Shown here one piece after another: positions 1 through 13,939 of a stretch of 64,000 nucleotides of DNA; positions within the stretch are counted from its first letter, which is position 1; every line of letters begins with the position of its first letter. The position numbers and the translations under genes were made by a program. The notes under the pieces were generated by a model that was given only the letters and a program-made list of their open reading frames with translations, was not told the origin of the DNA and did not search any database. This DNA comes from Strix aluco (Eukaryota > Chordata > Aves > Strigiformes > Strigidae). The stretch covers positions 73,922,303-73,986,302 of the forward strand of contig NC_133935.1 in the NCBI RefSeq assembly GCF_031877795.1, given 5' to 3'.

Positions 1-3000
1 TTCAGAGAGAAAGAACATGGGAAGTGAGGGGTATTGGGTGGGACAGAGCAGAACTTCATGTGCAAGCTTTCAATTGCCTGTCCTCAGGGAAGTGAGGAAT
101 TTTAACAGAGGCCAGCTTCAGAGAAGTAATCTACTTGCATAACAAAATGTGCATGTTCAGGACATTAATCTTTTTTCTATGTATTTAATTTTCAATTGAC
201 TTCCAGTCTGTCAACAGTAAAGAAATGTTCTCTCACTTTTCAAATGCATCAGAGGTTCAAGACATAATTTTCCCATTAATGGCTATTTCAGCCAGAGTAG
301 TGGCTCTCTTCTGCTTAGCCAACTCACAGGAAAGGAGACATTTTGCTCTTGCTGTGGTAATTACTCACCAAAAATTGAGCAGTCTAAGAATAATTTTCAC
401 ACACCTGATCCAACCTCAGTTCAAGAGTATTTATTATTATTATTTCATGAATTAAATTACCTAGACTGTCAGGTTTTATTTTCATCTCCTCTCTCTTTAA
501 ACATTACAGCTTCTCCATCCACTGCCTTGGTAACCTTTCCTAAAATATTAAACCAGTACCTTAGCATCTTACACCAAAAACTTATGCACCATTTCATTTG
601 ATTTCTCAACTAAAAGCTTCCTCTGTACCATTTGTGAGTGACAAGAGCAAACTAAAAGTCATGAGTATTACCCAGGCTACTTTAATCTCACTAAAGCGAT
701 CGCACCTTAGCAAGTTTAGTAACCCATGCAATTATGCAAAAAAGTCCCAGACAGATATCTGGTACATCTCTTTTCTAGCATTGACTTGTATATACATAAA
801 CCCACTAGTCACCTCCTTGATAATTAACTTGAGGTGTCCGTTAATAAGAAGTCATTCCATCACACCAAGAGCTTTTTTCTGGGATCCAGGTTTAAGTAAA
901 GAACAGCCTAAAATCTGTGTGAGTACACACAGAAGCCCCAAAAACATGTCAGTGATGAAAACAAGTTCTCTCATTGCTCCAGCAGTTATACATCCAAGGG
1001 ATGAAAGCATCTGCCAGAGAAGAAGGAATCGCAGGAGTCTGTCTTTTGCCACAGAGAATTTGAGCACTCGCTTCAGGAGGACCGGGAGTATTGTAAGGCA
1101 TTAAGATAGGGGAGATTGTTCTGATCCTTCCCATTCCCTTCACTCCATCTTGACAAATGTGGACTGAGGCAGACAAATGATTACAAGGACATAAGTTCAA
1201 GAACACTCCAAATGTACTTGAATCCTCCCTACAAAGAGGTCAAGTGACTTCTCTACAAAGGCCACACAGAAAGTGCAGAAAAGCCGAAGTTCTTGGTCCT
1301 ACTCCCAATCTCAATCATGATGACTGTAAGACACCATGACTGTAAAAAGAACATTGCTGCTAAATGTTTTTCTCTTTGAGATGTTCTTGTGCTGCTTAAA
1401 AATGTTACATTTTCTTCTGCGTTAACACAACATGGAAGTCAGTAGAACACAAGCTTCAACATTCATCCACCTGAGCAAAAGTAGATGTTATCAGCAACTA
1501 CTTTGTGTTTTGTCGTTCAAGATCAAAAACGTGTGGTGGTGTATAACACTTAATACCTGTGAGAAATTATGTCACTTGTCCACACCAGTCACATATGTCA
1601 CTTGAATTTTAATCATGTGATTTGTCTTCCAAAAAAAGTTCTAGTGCAAGTAAAGATTCAGTGGAAAATGCGTCGAGGCCAATGAAGTCTTCTTTCTGGG
1701 TTTACTGGATATTGGATAAGGGCCTGAACCCATGTGGCAATACTTTGTACCTCATGATACAGTATTGACACATATTACAAGTTTGTCTGTTACTGTAATT
1801 GCTTGGCCACCTGAGCTGACTGGTAAATATATAAACAAGGATGTGAAGTAGCAAATGATGCAAATGCAACAAGAAAGAATGCTCTGGGCAAATATGGGTG
1901 CAGAAACTCTGAGGTTTCTATGTACACAGCATGATGCACTTCAGTTAGTCAAGTATTTTAACATAGCACCACGAATTACTTAAATAGGTCTTTGCATCAT
2001 GAAACATACTATATCTTACCTATTTTATCAGAAAAAGGGATTTGATTATATTTTGCAAAAGCAGCCTTGCATTTTAGCACAAATAAAATATTTTCTGTTG
2101 GCTTTGGAAAACAAAAACAAAACAAAAGAGCAGTTAACAGAAAAGAGCATGACTGGGCACAGGGTGAAGGCTCAGGTGGTGGAGTTTCACTTGGAGGTGG
2201 ACAGTTTTTCACACCTAAATTCCTCCATCCTTTGAACAGGAGGAGTGAGAATAATTGAGTACTTTCTAACAGTGTGAAATTTTGTTTGTTTATGGTTTCA
2301 AGAACTTTGAGATCTTCAACTGGGCTCTGTAGCTCTCCAGAGGAGCAGAGGAGGAGTGTGTGATGAGAGAAGAGCATATAGCCCTGGGTATGGGTTTTTG
2401 CTTGGGCTGTCAAGGCTGTGGTGGGGACTGACCTGTGCCGGGGCCCTGAGGTGCCACGGTGTCTTATAGTCATCTTCGTTCCTTCCAGACCCTCTCAATG
2501 GCTGCTTCCCCAGAGACATGGTCAGAAATAGCTCTGCATTCTCCTATGGGCTTGTTTAATTTTTTAATCAGATGTAGCACAAGACAATAGTAAATCTCTA
2601 CCTCAGCTGCTTGCTTTATACTTGATTCTGCTTTTCCCCGATCCTCATCCTTTTCCATCTCATTGCTCCAGGGCTCCAATGGGCTTTGCCTCAAGCCCCA
2701 GAGGGTGCTGAATTGACTCATTTCTCCTTGGCAGATTGTAGCCCAAGAGCAGCCCATAGCTGAGAAAGGACATTCTCCTCCAGGTATTGGCATGGCAAAG
2801 CCAATGACGAAAAGGTAAGTACTGCATATACCTCCTAGCATAGGCTTCCCCTGGGGAAAATGTGGCTTCTGCCCTCCTCTGCATCTGTACCTGGCATCTA
2901 GAAGACATGTGTAAGGGAGTAAGGAGGGACATTTCACTCTCTTCCCCATTTGTTTCACAGTATAAGCTGCAGTCTGACTGTTGAACTGAAGCATCTGAAA

Positions 3001-4505
3001 GAGGACAATACCCTTTTATGCAGGACCTTAAATAACTGCAAGGTGACTGCTCAGGGCTCTCTGCTTCTTATCCCCATCAAATGTCTACCCATCAGCTGAC
3101 TGACGGTAACCGCAGCGTGCACAGAGTCTCAGTCCTCCCATTACCGTGGATCAGATGGCATGCAGCAGCCAGATACCACCTAAGGATTTGGTGTATTGTT
3201 TTTGTTTCTGCTCCATTCTCACGCTTAGCAATACCCAATGCAGTAGTACCGTGATTTAGTCAGCTACATGAGGACATGAGGACTGAGACTTGTGAGGCAG
3301 AGGATTGAAGCTGGGGCTGTGAAGTATGAGACAGTGAAGGGTCATGGTGGAGAAAGAGTTGGATCTTTGCTGAGAAAGTTGAGGAGTGGAAGAAAGAAAA
3401 AGTTGAGGCATGTGAAGCTGGGGTCCTGATCTGACAACATGGAGATGTGCAATAAGAGGATGAGGGAGGCAGTGGATGTGGGTTTGGGATCTTTGCTCTA
3501 AGAAGCATGTGGCAGAACAGCTATGGCAGCACAGACATAGGTTTATAAGTTGGAAAAATGTTGTGTGGCGGGGCGAATGGGAAGTGGCAGGCATCAGCTT
3601 GAAGAGAAGGCTTGGGTGGTCCTATGACAGCAAGGGAAGAGAAGAAAACAACTTTTCCACAATAATTTCAGTTTCTACCTCAATATCTTGCCTGGGACAT
3701 ACATTGTCTAAAGCCATCCTTGGAATCTTTCTATATTTGGGCAGGCCTACTATTTCATCTAGGCTATTGGAAAATAATTATAATAATCGTGGTCTCACAA
3801 AGATCAGTGACAAGCCTGATTTTGAAGGGAGCAGTTTCAATAGACCTGGGCCTGAACAAAGTGGTCCAAAGGCAAACAAAATCTTAATCACACGAAGGAG
3901 ACAGGTGTTCATCGCTATCTCTGTTCTTGCTGCCTGTAAGTTCTGTGACTAGAGAAAGCCTTTAGAAATATCACACAGCGATAGGGCCAAATTCATATGG
4001 GTACAGAACAGAATCACTTTTTTACACTTGCTGAGTTTAGATTATGCTTATTTCATCTGAGAGCAAACACGAGTGAAAAAAATAAGCCACTCACAAGTGA
4101 CATGAGGCAACATTTTATCTGAGTAATGACTGAGTCTGCCACCACATTACTATGCAAAAGGCAGCAGGAAAGCAGTGCAATACTCCAGACGTAGACACTT
4201 CTTGCCTGTGGATTTGAGCATCAACATCATGGAACAGCCTGAGACCACAAGAGCTTTCTTAATGAAACAGAAGACCCCACACAGTAAGTGAGCGTACTGT
4301 CCAACAAATGTTTTGACAAGAGAACTGTGAAGCTGTAAAGGTAGGTGGGTGAATGCACAGAAAGAAAAGAGCCCAGATTGACCTCAGTCACATGAAACCT
4401 AGCTGTTATGATATGAGCTACATAGGTGATAACAAGGAAACAAGGTCAGAATATGTCCGTTCGCTGTGTATGGCTCCCCTGACCATTGCTGGAGCTGAGG
4501 GAATA

Positions 4506-4519
4506 TTGCCATCTAGTGC
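4506..4519 (-). promoter_or_regulatory. Possible CTCF-binding site
   Basis: On the minus strand this reads GCACTAGATGGCAA, which fits the CTCF core pattern CCASYAGRKGGCRS at 12 of 14 positions, including the central AG and the GGC. A single motif match in 64 kb can occur by chance, so occupancy is only a possibility. If real, it would lie about 17.5 kb upstream of the ATXN7L1 promoter. Confidence 0.3.
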
Positions 4520-5167
4520 CACACAGAAATCCAGCTGTCTAAACAGAAAAGAGCCATTTAATTTATGTAGGCAATGGTTGCAAAGCATACTGAAAACCAG
4601 GGACATTATGTGCCAGAGACATCATTTTGCCAAGCTTGTTATTGAAAATGATACATTTTCTCCTTTAAAAAAATGACAGTGTGTTGTGGGAACTGAGTCA
4701 TAAGGCTCTGGAGGAGAGACCCCATTCACAGTCATTCAGAGGTTGTGAAAAAAGTGCAAAAGTACTCACAAGGTGCTTTAGCAAGTAGTAGTCAGAATGA
4801 TGGGATGCTGTTGAGGATGGGATTTATCTTACCTACCTTGAAATAACTGAAACATAGACCTGCATATGTTAATGTTATATGTCACCCTAGGCCTCTTTTG
4901 GAAACAAAGAAGCACAACTAGGTCACAACTCGTGTGACCAACTTTAACCGTTGCCTTTACGACGGGAAGCACTGTACTTTTGAAACATCTGTTTCTCTGC
5001 AGTGACAATAAAGGAGGTTTAGAATGGCTAGGTCTGATGTTCAGAATCCTCCATCCCTAGTGCCTGCTCTCTGTAACATATTTTTACCAGGTAAGCAATA
5101 ATTTTTATGACCTGTTGGTGGAAAAATAAATACCACTTTCAGATTCCTAAAACCCATTATTTCAGAT

Positions 5168-5225
5168 TCTTATTCAGATGGGGGAACACATGTACTCACG
5201 CAAGAGTTCCCACTGACCACAGCGG
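5168..5225. repeat. Possible ancient amniote repeat fragment
   Basis: The stretch with TACTCACGCAAGAG followed by TTCCCACTGACCACAGCGG resembles a phrase common in reptile and bird ancient repeats (tactcac...agtcccactgacttcagcggg). This is recognition from memory of a degenerate consensus. The element family was not assigned. Confidence 0.3.
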
Positions 5226-5548
5226 AAACAAGCGCTGGCCTATGCCATATTGCAGTCGCTGATAGGCAGGCATGCTGGACAATAATGTATTTTATATTCA
5301 CCTCTGTGCAACAGCATTATGAACTTCCTCCCACTGTCATGCCAGAAAGAGCCCTTAGGGGTGACAGAGCAGTTCGGTTCCCCTCAACCAAGACCCTGCT
5401 GAGCCAGAGATGATGGTTTTTTTAATCAGTGCATATGTTTGAGATACTTTTAATGAGGCCATCAACTCACTTATCTATGCTACCAAATACGTGCCAGATT
5501 ATAACAATTTTCAGTTATTGCCCATCTGGATCAGATTCAAACCAGTGG

Positions 5549-5577
5549 TTGATTTTCAAAAGCAATTTGAAAATCAA
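5549..5577. repeat. Perfect 12-bp inverted repeat
   Basis: TTGATTTTCAAA, a five-base spacer (agcaa), then TTTGAAAATCAA: a perfect 12-bp palindromic stem. It is AT-rich and could extrude as a small hairpin. No surrounding structure points to a microRNA precursor or a transposon terminus. Confidence 0.75.
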
Positions 5578-6620
5578 AATCAATTAAGCAATCAAATCTT
5601 CCAGCTGTAAACAATGTCCAGATTTTCAAGCCAGCAATGTAATGTTTATATATGTTGACTTAAAATTACTTAAATGTCCCACCAGTACCTCTGAGTCAAT
5701 TGCCATGTTATTGCTTGTGGTTGTGACTTTCCCACTATTTCTGCCCACTAACCATGTAAAGAAAAGGATTCAATCACAGAGGAAATCAGAGTCAATAATC
5801 TAAAAGGATATTATTTTTCAGCCTGAGAAGGGTTAGTATATTTGAGACACCCACCACTCCATTTTATTTTAAACAGCACAAATCCAATTTAAACAAGAGG
5901 GTGCTAAATTAATTTGCTTATATTTTAAATTCATTATTTCACATCATCAAATATAAATCCTTACAGGGGATTTTTCTTTTTTCTATGCTGATTTTAAATA
6001 TGCTGCAAAATATGTGTATCACAAGTTCACCCAAATGAGGAATTATTTAGGTAGTAAAATGTCTCACAATAATAGTAGTGTATAAAGTTACCGATGTCAA
6101 ACTCTGCCAGGATTTTTTAGGAGTATTTTCTTTGCTTTAGAGGGAGGTTTGCTTAGCAAAGCCCTTATATGTGGTATTAAAAAAGAAGTAGAACATGTGC
6201 ACTGTCCTGAGTGTCCAGAAATAATGTTGAATTAAAATTCCATCTAAAAAGGAACCTGAAAAGCAAGGATGGTAGATTTATAAACACATTTTAAAGCACC
6301 TATAAATGTGACTTTCTAAAACTCTCACTCTTATATCAGTTCCCCATAACTAAGATTAGCTAATAAAACCTAAGCTAACAGCTTCCAGAAATAAATACCA
6401 AGAAGCTGGCAGCAAATTCTGGAATTCCCCCATACCTCTTAGTCCATGGGGACACAGACTGACCTTTCAGATGCAACATAAACCCAGCTGATTTCCTCAG
6501 GCTTTTGCCTGAGATGAAGGCTAGCTCAGACAGTTTGGGTGTTCTAGGCAGGCAGGAAAGGATTACTAACATTAGCTCAATATCTTAATTGCTGTACTTA
6601 AGAGGCTGCATACTTGCCTA

Positions 6621-6680
6621 GAGCTGGATCCAGCACAGAGAGAAAGCTCTCACTGACTTCACTGGGATTTGGATCAGCCG
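6621..6680. repeat. Possible ancient amniote repeat fragment
   Basis: The segment contains GGATCCAGCAC and then CACTGACTTCACTGGGATTTGGATCAG. This matches a phrase (attgacttcaatgggctttggatcagg) that recurs in old interspersed repeats of turtles, crocodilians and birds. The family is not assigned and there is no evidence of function. Confidence 0.4.
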
Positions 6681-7862
6681 TTTAGGTTTGAAGGAGCTAG
6701 GGAAGCGGCAGGAAGGATGAACATTTTCCCTACTGGTACAAACTGTCATGGCTCTACTGACATTTGCACCAGCCAAGCCTTTACCCCAGGACATGCACAG
6801 CTTTATGAAGCTATGACATAAAATACATTCACAAATTGGTTTCCTATTCTAAGGGGAAGCAGTGAGATGACATGCCAAATCTCTTTAAGAATCAAGAGAT
6901 GGACACCCCAGAATGTTCACACACCCAGCAGTCCGGCTGGATGTCTAGTCTTAATGCAAAGAAAGGTAATGTCCATGCATATTTAACAATAGCACCTATG
7001 TATCTTTTGTTTCAATTCACACTAATGGCAGATAGTAGGGTTCAGCCATTTTGCTTTACTGATACTTGCAAACCTCTGAGACTGTTTCCTTGCATAAACC
7101 AATTTCTGGACATGGGCATTTTTCTTGACAAAACCAACCTAAGCTGTACAGTTCACTTAGTTGTCTCATCTCAGCCTTGGCTATTCCAGGCTGGTGTTGC
7201 TGCACAGGGAACTGGATCCATGGATTGATGCTGGATAAGAACTGAGTGAGTGGATGACACAGCCAGGAACAAATGGCCAGGAAATAGGGGGTGTGGGCAA
7301 GAAAGTGCCTGTGGAACCACAGCCTAAATCATTTGTGTCCAGAGGATGTGGAGTAATGCTGGTCCAGGTTGCGGGATACACCATAAATGGGTTTTACAGA
7401 CCCTGAAACTTCTAATGTTGTTGCTGTTTTGTGAATACAGAAATTTAGCCTTTGCTTCTGTTTAAAAAAATAAATGTGCTAAACATTATACCATTAGCTT
7501 TTTTCTGTTGAATTAAATGCTCTGTGAAGTATCAGAGGGGTAGTCACCATGTCCCAGCTAAATGGTTTGTTTGTAGCAAATTACTTTCTGTTCTTAAGGA
7601 AAAAGAATTTAATCAAGTGTCAAAAACAAACTACATCTTGACAGATTAGCAGGGTTGCTGCTGTTAAAATAAATTTGTTGCCAGATTTGTTTACAAAACT
7701 TCTTTTTCAGGGATGGGTGAACTTCCTGGAATTTGCCAATCTTTAGAATAAATATTGTGGAGGATTTGTAAAATGAGAATTAATTAAACTTTTCATCTGA
7801 GTGTAAACCAGGCATTTTGCTCAGTGTAAAAAATTGCTTGCAAGCAAAAGGAAGTCTTTTTT

Positions 7863-7879
7863 GGGGGGGGGGGGGGGGG
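7863..7879 (+). repeat. Uninterrupted run of 17 guanines
   Basis: Seventeen consecutive G residues follow a T-rich stretch. A run of this length is a mononucleotide microsatellite capable of forming G-quadruplexes. The exact length is likely to be polymorphic and error-prone in sequencing. No gene is attached to it. Confidence 0.9.
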
Positions 7880-10800
7880 TGAAGAGGTAAGGAAATCTGA
7901 GCACTCCCTTTCCTTTTCCAAACAAAATTTGGGATATAATAACTATAACTAATACAGGAACTGTAATTTATACATTAGATTTGATATATCCCTTTTTAAC
8001 TTTCTTCACAGTTCTGAACTAAGCTCAATACATTTGACTTCAGCTTTTAAATCCCTCAGAGGTTTGTTCATTTTTCTACGAGTTTTTTGGTTTGGCTGCT
8101 TCTGTACAATACGTGGCAGATGTGCTCATTTCTGGATATGGGGCTTTTTGATACTGACTCCTATATATTACTTGTGTTGCTCTAACGAAGGCCTTTGAGC
8201 GTTAGTTTGGATGGGTGGTATCACCATCTCAGACAAAGAGATAAGCTTACTGTCATCATCCATTCATCCTGCTGGGATATCTGAAAAGACCAGATGATTA
8301 AATGCTCATCCTAGCCAGGGAGAAAACAAGGATAAGTATTTTCATTCCACCTTTTCCCTCACTGCAAGCTGGGTTTTTTGTGGGATTTGGGGGGTTTTGT
8401 TATTTTTTTAAGTGATCATGAGGAAAATATTCTTCATTTATGAAACAGCAAACCTTCTGCTCTTTCATGAATAAAGTCAAGAAACAGTCATTAAATACCC
8501 CTCTATTAGAATGACTTTGCTGTGGCTCCATTGGAGAGGAAATCCAAAGATGGTAACTCTTTTCTAACAGAGACAAAAAGTCATCTCATTTAGACTAAGA
8601 TTTTTTTGGGGGGTCAAATGCCACTAACCAGAGAAATTAGTCCTTGCCAAAAGCCTTCACTGCTACCGCTTGGAAGATACTGTTTCTGACAAAGCCAGTG
8701 GCAGATGTCAGTCTGGCAACAAACAGTCTGCCAATGGCAGCAACAACTTGAGGGACACCAACATCACTGTCCAGGTGAATTAAGCACACGGGCCGTCAGT
8801 AAATCCTACAAATAAGTTACAAAATGGTTCATGGACTTCACAGAAGACACAGGATTTTAAAAGCATGAAGCATTCAGGCAAATAGTCTTTGTGTGATTCT
8901 TTAGATGTCAAATCAGGAGGATTGATTCTTCCCAGTTACCTTTCCCTAAAAAATTTCCAGCTTTTGAAATTATCATGACTGGTCTTAAAGGTTTGATCAG
9001 TCACAGCTACCACATACTGCTGCTGTCCTAATTAAACTAAACTCCACTGGGTCCATCCTTCCAAAGCCTTGCTGGGTGCATTTGAGCTGTGTTTCCCACG
9101 GTCCTATGTATGAAGCTGCATGTTGGCAGGATGGATAAGCATCTCCGTTTTAAAGACAGCCTCAAGCTTTTGCTTAAAGAGGCTAACACTGCCACTAACA
9201 ACTAGGAAATCCTGGCAGATAGTCCACATGAATATTTCTTTCTATATTTGCACAATGTCAAGCACACTATCAGCGCTGAATAAATAATAATCATAGAAAC
9301 CTGGAGTCAGCCAGGAAATAGCTGTGAATGAGACATTCATATTTTAAAAATTGAAACTGCAAAATTATCTTGTTGTGATTCTGGGAAAACGATTCTTTTC
9401 CTTTTTCCCTGTGGCTTTCTTTTCCTAAAGAAGAAGAAATGCTAATACAATAAAAAAAGTTTACTTGGTCCTGTATTACAGAACTACACATCTAAAGTGT
9501 CCTGCCTGCTTAATACATAAAATTCCTTCAAGGAATAAAATGAAGAACAGTCCTGATTTTAAATCCAAAGAATCTATTTCTAATTGGAAAAAAAAAAAAC
9601 AACAAAAAACCAACAACAACAAATGGAATACAAATGTATTATATGGGAGAAAGAGGGAGAGAGCTGAAAACAATTTCAACAGATAATCTTGCTCTTGATA
9701 ATGTCTGGACAAAGTCAATTTTTTTCTAAACATGACTGAAACTCCATGTTGAAAGGGATTTATATGAGTCATAAATCTTTAAAACAATCAGCAGAATTCA
9801 TGGGGAATTCAGTCTCCAGCTCTATAGAAATAATAAAGGGCAACTCCTTTTTTGCTAACTCTTATTTAATTCAGACTCTTGACAAACATTCAGGGTTGCT
9901 CTTTCTTCACAAAAGAATCAATTATGTCTCCTTCTCTGTTGAGGTGTAGGGCTCCTATAATATACTAAGGGTATTTCAAGACTGTATTTTTATGGTTACA
10001 GATGAGAAGAAACAGATTCTTATGGTACTTTAAAATCTGCTTTTATAATTGCTGGCAGGGATACACGTACAAACGTTTTTTTCATGTATTGGTCTTCTTT
10101 AACAGAAATACAAAAAGATCCAAGGAATGCCTTGGTATTACCAAATTGCAATTAAGTTAGTCCAGAAGCATTTGTCAAAAGATATAATGGCAAGGATTAT
10201 AAAGGAGAAGAATAAACTGAAAACACAGAATGCCAAAAATCACCATCTGCTGAGATGATGGAGTATCATGCTCAAAGCTGTTAAGGTGTTACTAGAGCTG
10301 TTGTATGTTACAACATTAAACAGTTAATTGCAGTTCATGGGTTTTAAGTAAAAGAACTGGGGACTGCTTTTTACCATAGCAACCACAAAAAAGAAATTTC
10401 TTAAAGCATGTATGCTAAGTGCGCCAACACAAAGTCAAAGAAAATAAATATATTTGGAATTCAGCATTTAAGCTATAATTATTTGGATAAATTCCTCTTC
10501 CCAAATTTACATTCAGAGTATCCTGAAGAGAATAAGACATTCATTCCAAAATTACCAAAAGTCTTTTCTGAGGGACAAGAAGATGTATTAGATTCTGTAT
10601 CTTATCTCACTAACAACTGTTAAGATGACTCCTGCTGCTTATCTAAACAGAGTAGGGAAGTGAATGGATAGAAAATAAAGGGAAAACTTCTATCATCTCC
10701 TTGATGTGTGGTCACTTGTGCTGCAGGCAGGGTATGGGCGTAAGTTAATCGGTCAAGATCACATGTGTACTACTGTTTACCTTTTGCCACTCCAAGCATT

Positions 10801-12436
10801 TCTGTTGCGTGCTGAGGTCAGCCTATTTGTGCTCTTTTAGCATGAGAAGCAAGTTACAGTGACAACATTTCTGATTGTTTAATCCCAGGTCAGGTCAAGT
10901 TTGAAAGAAGGACAGGAGAAGAGGAAAGTAAAATGACAATGACATCATCATTCCTTAAATATTAACACATGACATTTTGATATCACTTCTTATCCATGTT
11001 CCTTTTTGAAATAAAATGCTGATGAGTTCAACCATGTTTCCAGATGTGGTTCTGTTTTGATGGAATAGATATTTTGACATATGATTCTTCTGAAGCCTTT
11101 GCAAAGGCTGGATAGCTGTAGGGGCAGCAGATTAGAAAGGCAGCCCAGCAAACTACCTGGAGCAGTGATCTAAAAGGTGAGATAGGCAGGTGAAGAGCAA
11201 GAAGGAGCGAGGAAGAGGGAGGTCCTGCTGGTTGCTGTACCCAGAGGATACACTGAGGGCAGGAGACAACAGGGTTGTATTTCACCAGCCCTGAAGTAAC
11301 TAAAGGTTTGAATAAGGAAATGTTTTTAAAACATCTATTGTAACTGCTGAAAACAATTATGTCTGGTATCTGCCAACTCTCATAATTATCTGCTGTTGTT
11401 TTAAAAGTGTGTATGGGAAATTTTGCAAAATCCAGGACCAATAATCCCATGGCTGACACAGCATGCTCTTAGACTCTTACACCACAACTGTAGTGTGAGA
11501 ACTGAACAGTTGGCTACATTAAGATTCAGATCGACAAAGACAGACTGAGGGGGTTTTGTCAGATGATGTAAAAATTTCCACAGGCAAAACTATTAAACCC
11601 TGAATAAATGGAGGAATTCACCCACATATGAGCACTTTCAGGACCTAGAGATGTCCTTCAAGGTTTCCCTCTACAAATCCAGAAGACATGTTTATGGCTC
11701 TGTGCACCTGTAGGTTCTCCAGACAAGACTATTTCTAACCCCTCCAGTGCAGACTCATCTCTCTATTTCAAGGAATTCATATTGTACTGCTATTAAATGT
11801 TGTGTTTATCAAGGGACTGTTGTTAGGTCTTTTCACCACTGTAACTCACTCTGTTTACATACAATCTCTAACTTCATATTTGTATTTGTTTATAACAGCA
11901 TGACATAAGTTTTGCTCCATCAGTTAAGAACAACTTTAGAAATTTTTAAAAGTGCCCAACTCTACTGTGACATGAACACATAATTCAATAAAATGCCACT
12001 GCTTATGCTAGTAATAGATTTGACTGAGTTGTATCAATTGTGCCAATTATGATAATGCATGAGGGCACAGAAAAAAAGTTCTTGTAAACAGAAGAGCAGA
12101 CACCTCTTGCCGTAGACTACTGACAGTCAAAATATGCTTAGACAGATAATCTTTCATGTGATTTTTCAGCCTGCTATACACAAAGCATTCTGATTTTGTT
12201 AGCTTTCCTATATCACAGGCTACAATTGTAATAGTATTTTGAAGTCACTAGTAGCTGCAATGCCAAGAGAAAAATAATGTTCTTAGCACAGAAGGGAAAC
12301 CAGGCATTGTATTATCAGATTATTATAGAGTCCTTAAAAGTAAATATGAATGCAAGTAAAAATGTAAGAGCTCAGATTCAGAATAAAACTCCAATTCCAC
12401 ACAAGGAGGAAGAGGAGTTTGTGTTTAGTAACTGGT

Positions 12437-12483
12437 TTGAATTTGAATTTGAATGCTGTTGTTGTTATTATTATTATTATTAT
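12437..12483 (+). repeat. Compound microsatellite (TTGAAT)3 then (GTT)3(ATT)n
   Basis: Three exact copies of the hexamer TTGAAT (12437-12454) are followed after two bases by GTT and then ATT triplets up to 12483. This is simple-sequence DNA. It creates a spurious poly-Asn or poly-Tyr stretch in translated frames. Confidence 0.85.
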
Positions 12484-13939
12484 GCAGCAGATTTAAACAC
12501 AGACAGAGGGAATCTACAGATGCCACTTCTCTTAAAGGATTTTTTTTTTTTATCTGTGAAATAAAAGATTTGGAAAACAACACCCAGTTCTGGCTATAAT
12601 CTTGCATCAAACGGGTACCTGAAGTTGAACTACAAAATAATCAAATTTTGTAACGATTTTTAGTTAATTATTTTTCCTAAACCAGTATTGTTCACTTTTC
12701 ATCAGTCTTGTAACTTTTGCGTATACCAGATGTCACATGCTGAGTATCTACAAAACAATACTTGATTCAATGCACAGAGCTGCATCACTGGAGGTTATTA
12801 GCCAGTTAAAATGTTTGATGTCCATAGATGTACAAAGATTTTCTTAATCAGAACCTGCGAAGTTGCAATCTTAGCTCCCAGGCATTTTAGAAGTGTGCAC
12901 CCTTCACAGGCAACATGGGATATTTTTAATACTGTCTCAACTTTTGTCTTCTTGACTAGCTATGTTCTTCCATTTAATCCCAGGCTACTGTGTACTTATA
13001 CTTTGCTTGAAAGAAATAGTGCCTTAGGAACAATCATCAAACCACAGGTTTTCAATAAAGAGACTATCAAAGGACAACATATCTGTATCATTAAGAGAAG
13101 GATTTGATTCAAAAATTCATTAGATCTGTGAGACCATAACTGAGGTCCATCTACATCTGGTCTCTGCAACCATACCGCCTTTGTAAAATGTCTGGTGAAA
13201 AGTTTGATGACAGAAGTGTAGGGTAGCTTGTGAGACATTTTGAAGCATGATGGTATCAAAACATTTGTGAAACAACCTCTCATTGCATGTAAGCCAACAC
13301 TTAAATATCAAACTATTTTTTAATTCAGTTGCCTTTATTTGTTAGGCACATCACTCGCTATATTCAAATTCCTGCTAAGGCCTTTGAGATCCATTTGGAC
13401 TGAGTACTGAATTTGCAGTGCTTATCAGAATATACCATCTTTGACTCCTCCAGGTTGGGATGGGAATCTTACTAGGACAAAGCTCCTTGCAAAGTTAGCA
13501 CATCGATGCGAAGAGCTACAAGAGAGTTTCCTGTACAATAGATGAGACACAATTGATTTCTGGCACTCCACTTCCAGCCTCAGCCAGAAATACAAGATGA
13601 ACAGGCTTGCTTTCTTCTGTGATTTCACCATGTCTGCTTCCTGTATGGGCTGGAAGTAGGACATACCATAACAACTGTCAAAACATTTCAGAACCTCAAG
13701 CAAGGTGTGACTGGAGCTGGCTTCTGGTAGCAGCAAGGGCTTGGGGAGCCACGCGAGCAGGCTGAGCCCTCTCTGCTAACGACTGATTTAGGGCTGAAAG
13801 ATGACCTCCACCAAAGGCATTGCAGTCTGAGCCTCACTCAAACCTCTTGTCTGGGCAGCCCCAAACTTTCAGAGCTGGGCTGAAGTAAACTTAAGTGACT
13901 TCCAAACACCAAGGGACAGCCTACCCAGACTGAAATCTT

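Larger units (their letters stand above)
1..13939. other. Upstream non-coding DNA, no gene recognised
   Basis: AT-rich single-copy-looking DNA with scattered short ORFs. None has a recognisable domain, start context or splice structure. In mammals the neighbour on this side of ATXN7L1 is, from general knowledge, the cadherin gene CDHR3 in head-to-head orientation. I looked on the minus strand for cadherin calcium-binding motifs of the DxNDN type and found none I would defend. Small items inside (G-run, inverted repeat, possible CTCF site, repeat relics, an ATT microsatellite) are listed separately. Confidence 0.6.

Noticed and set aside
598..1206. 168-codon plus-strand frame and overlapping 71- and 85-codon minus-strand frames
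   Set aside because: Opposed overlapping frames without domain or conservation evidence. The 168-codon plus-strand frame does not start with ATG.
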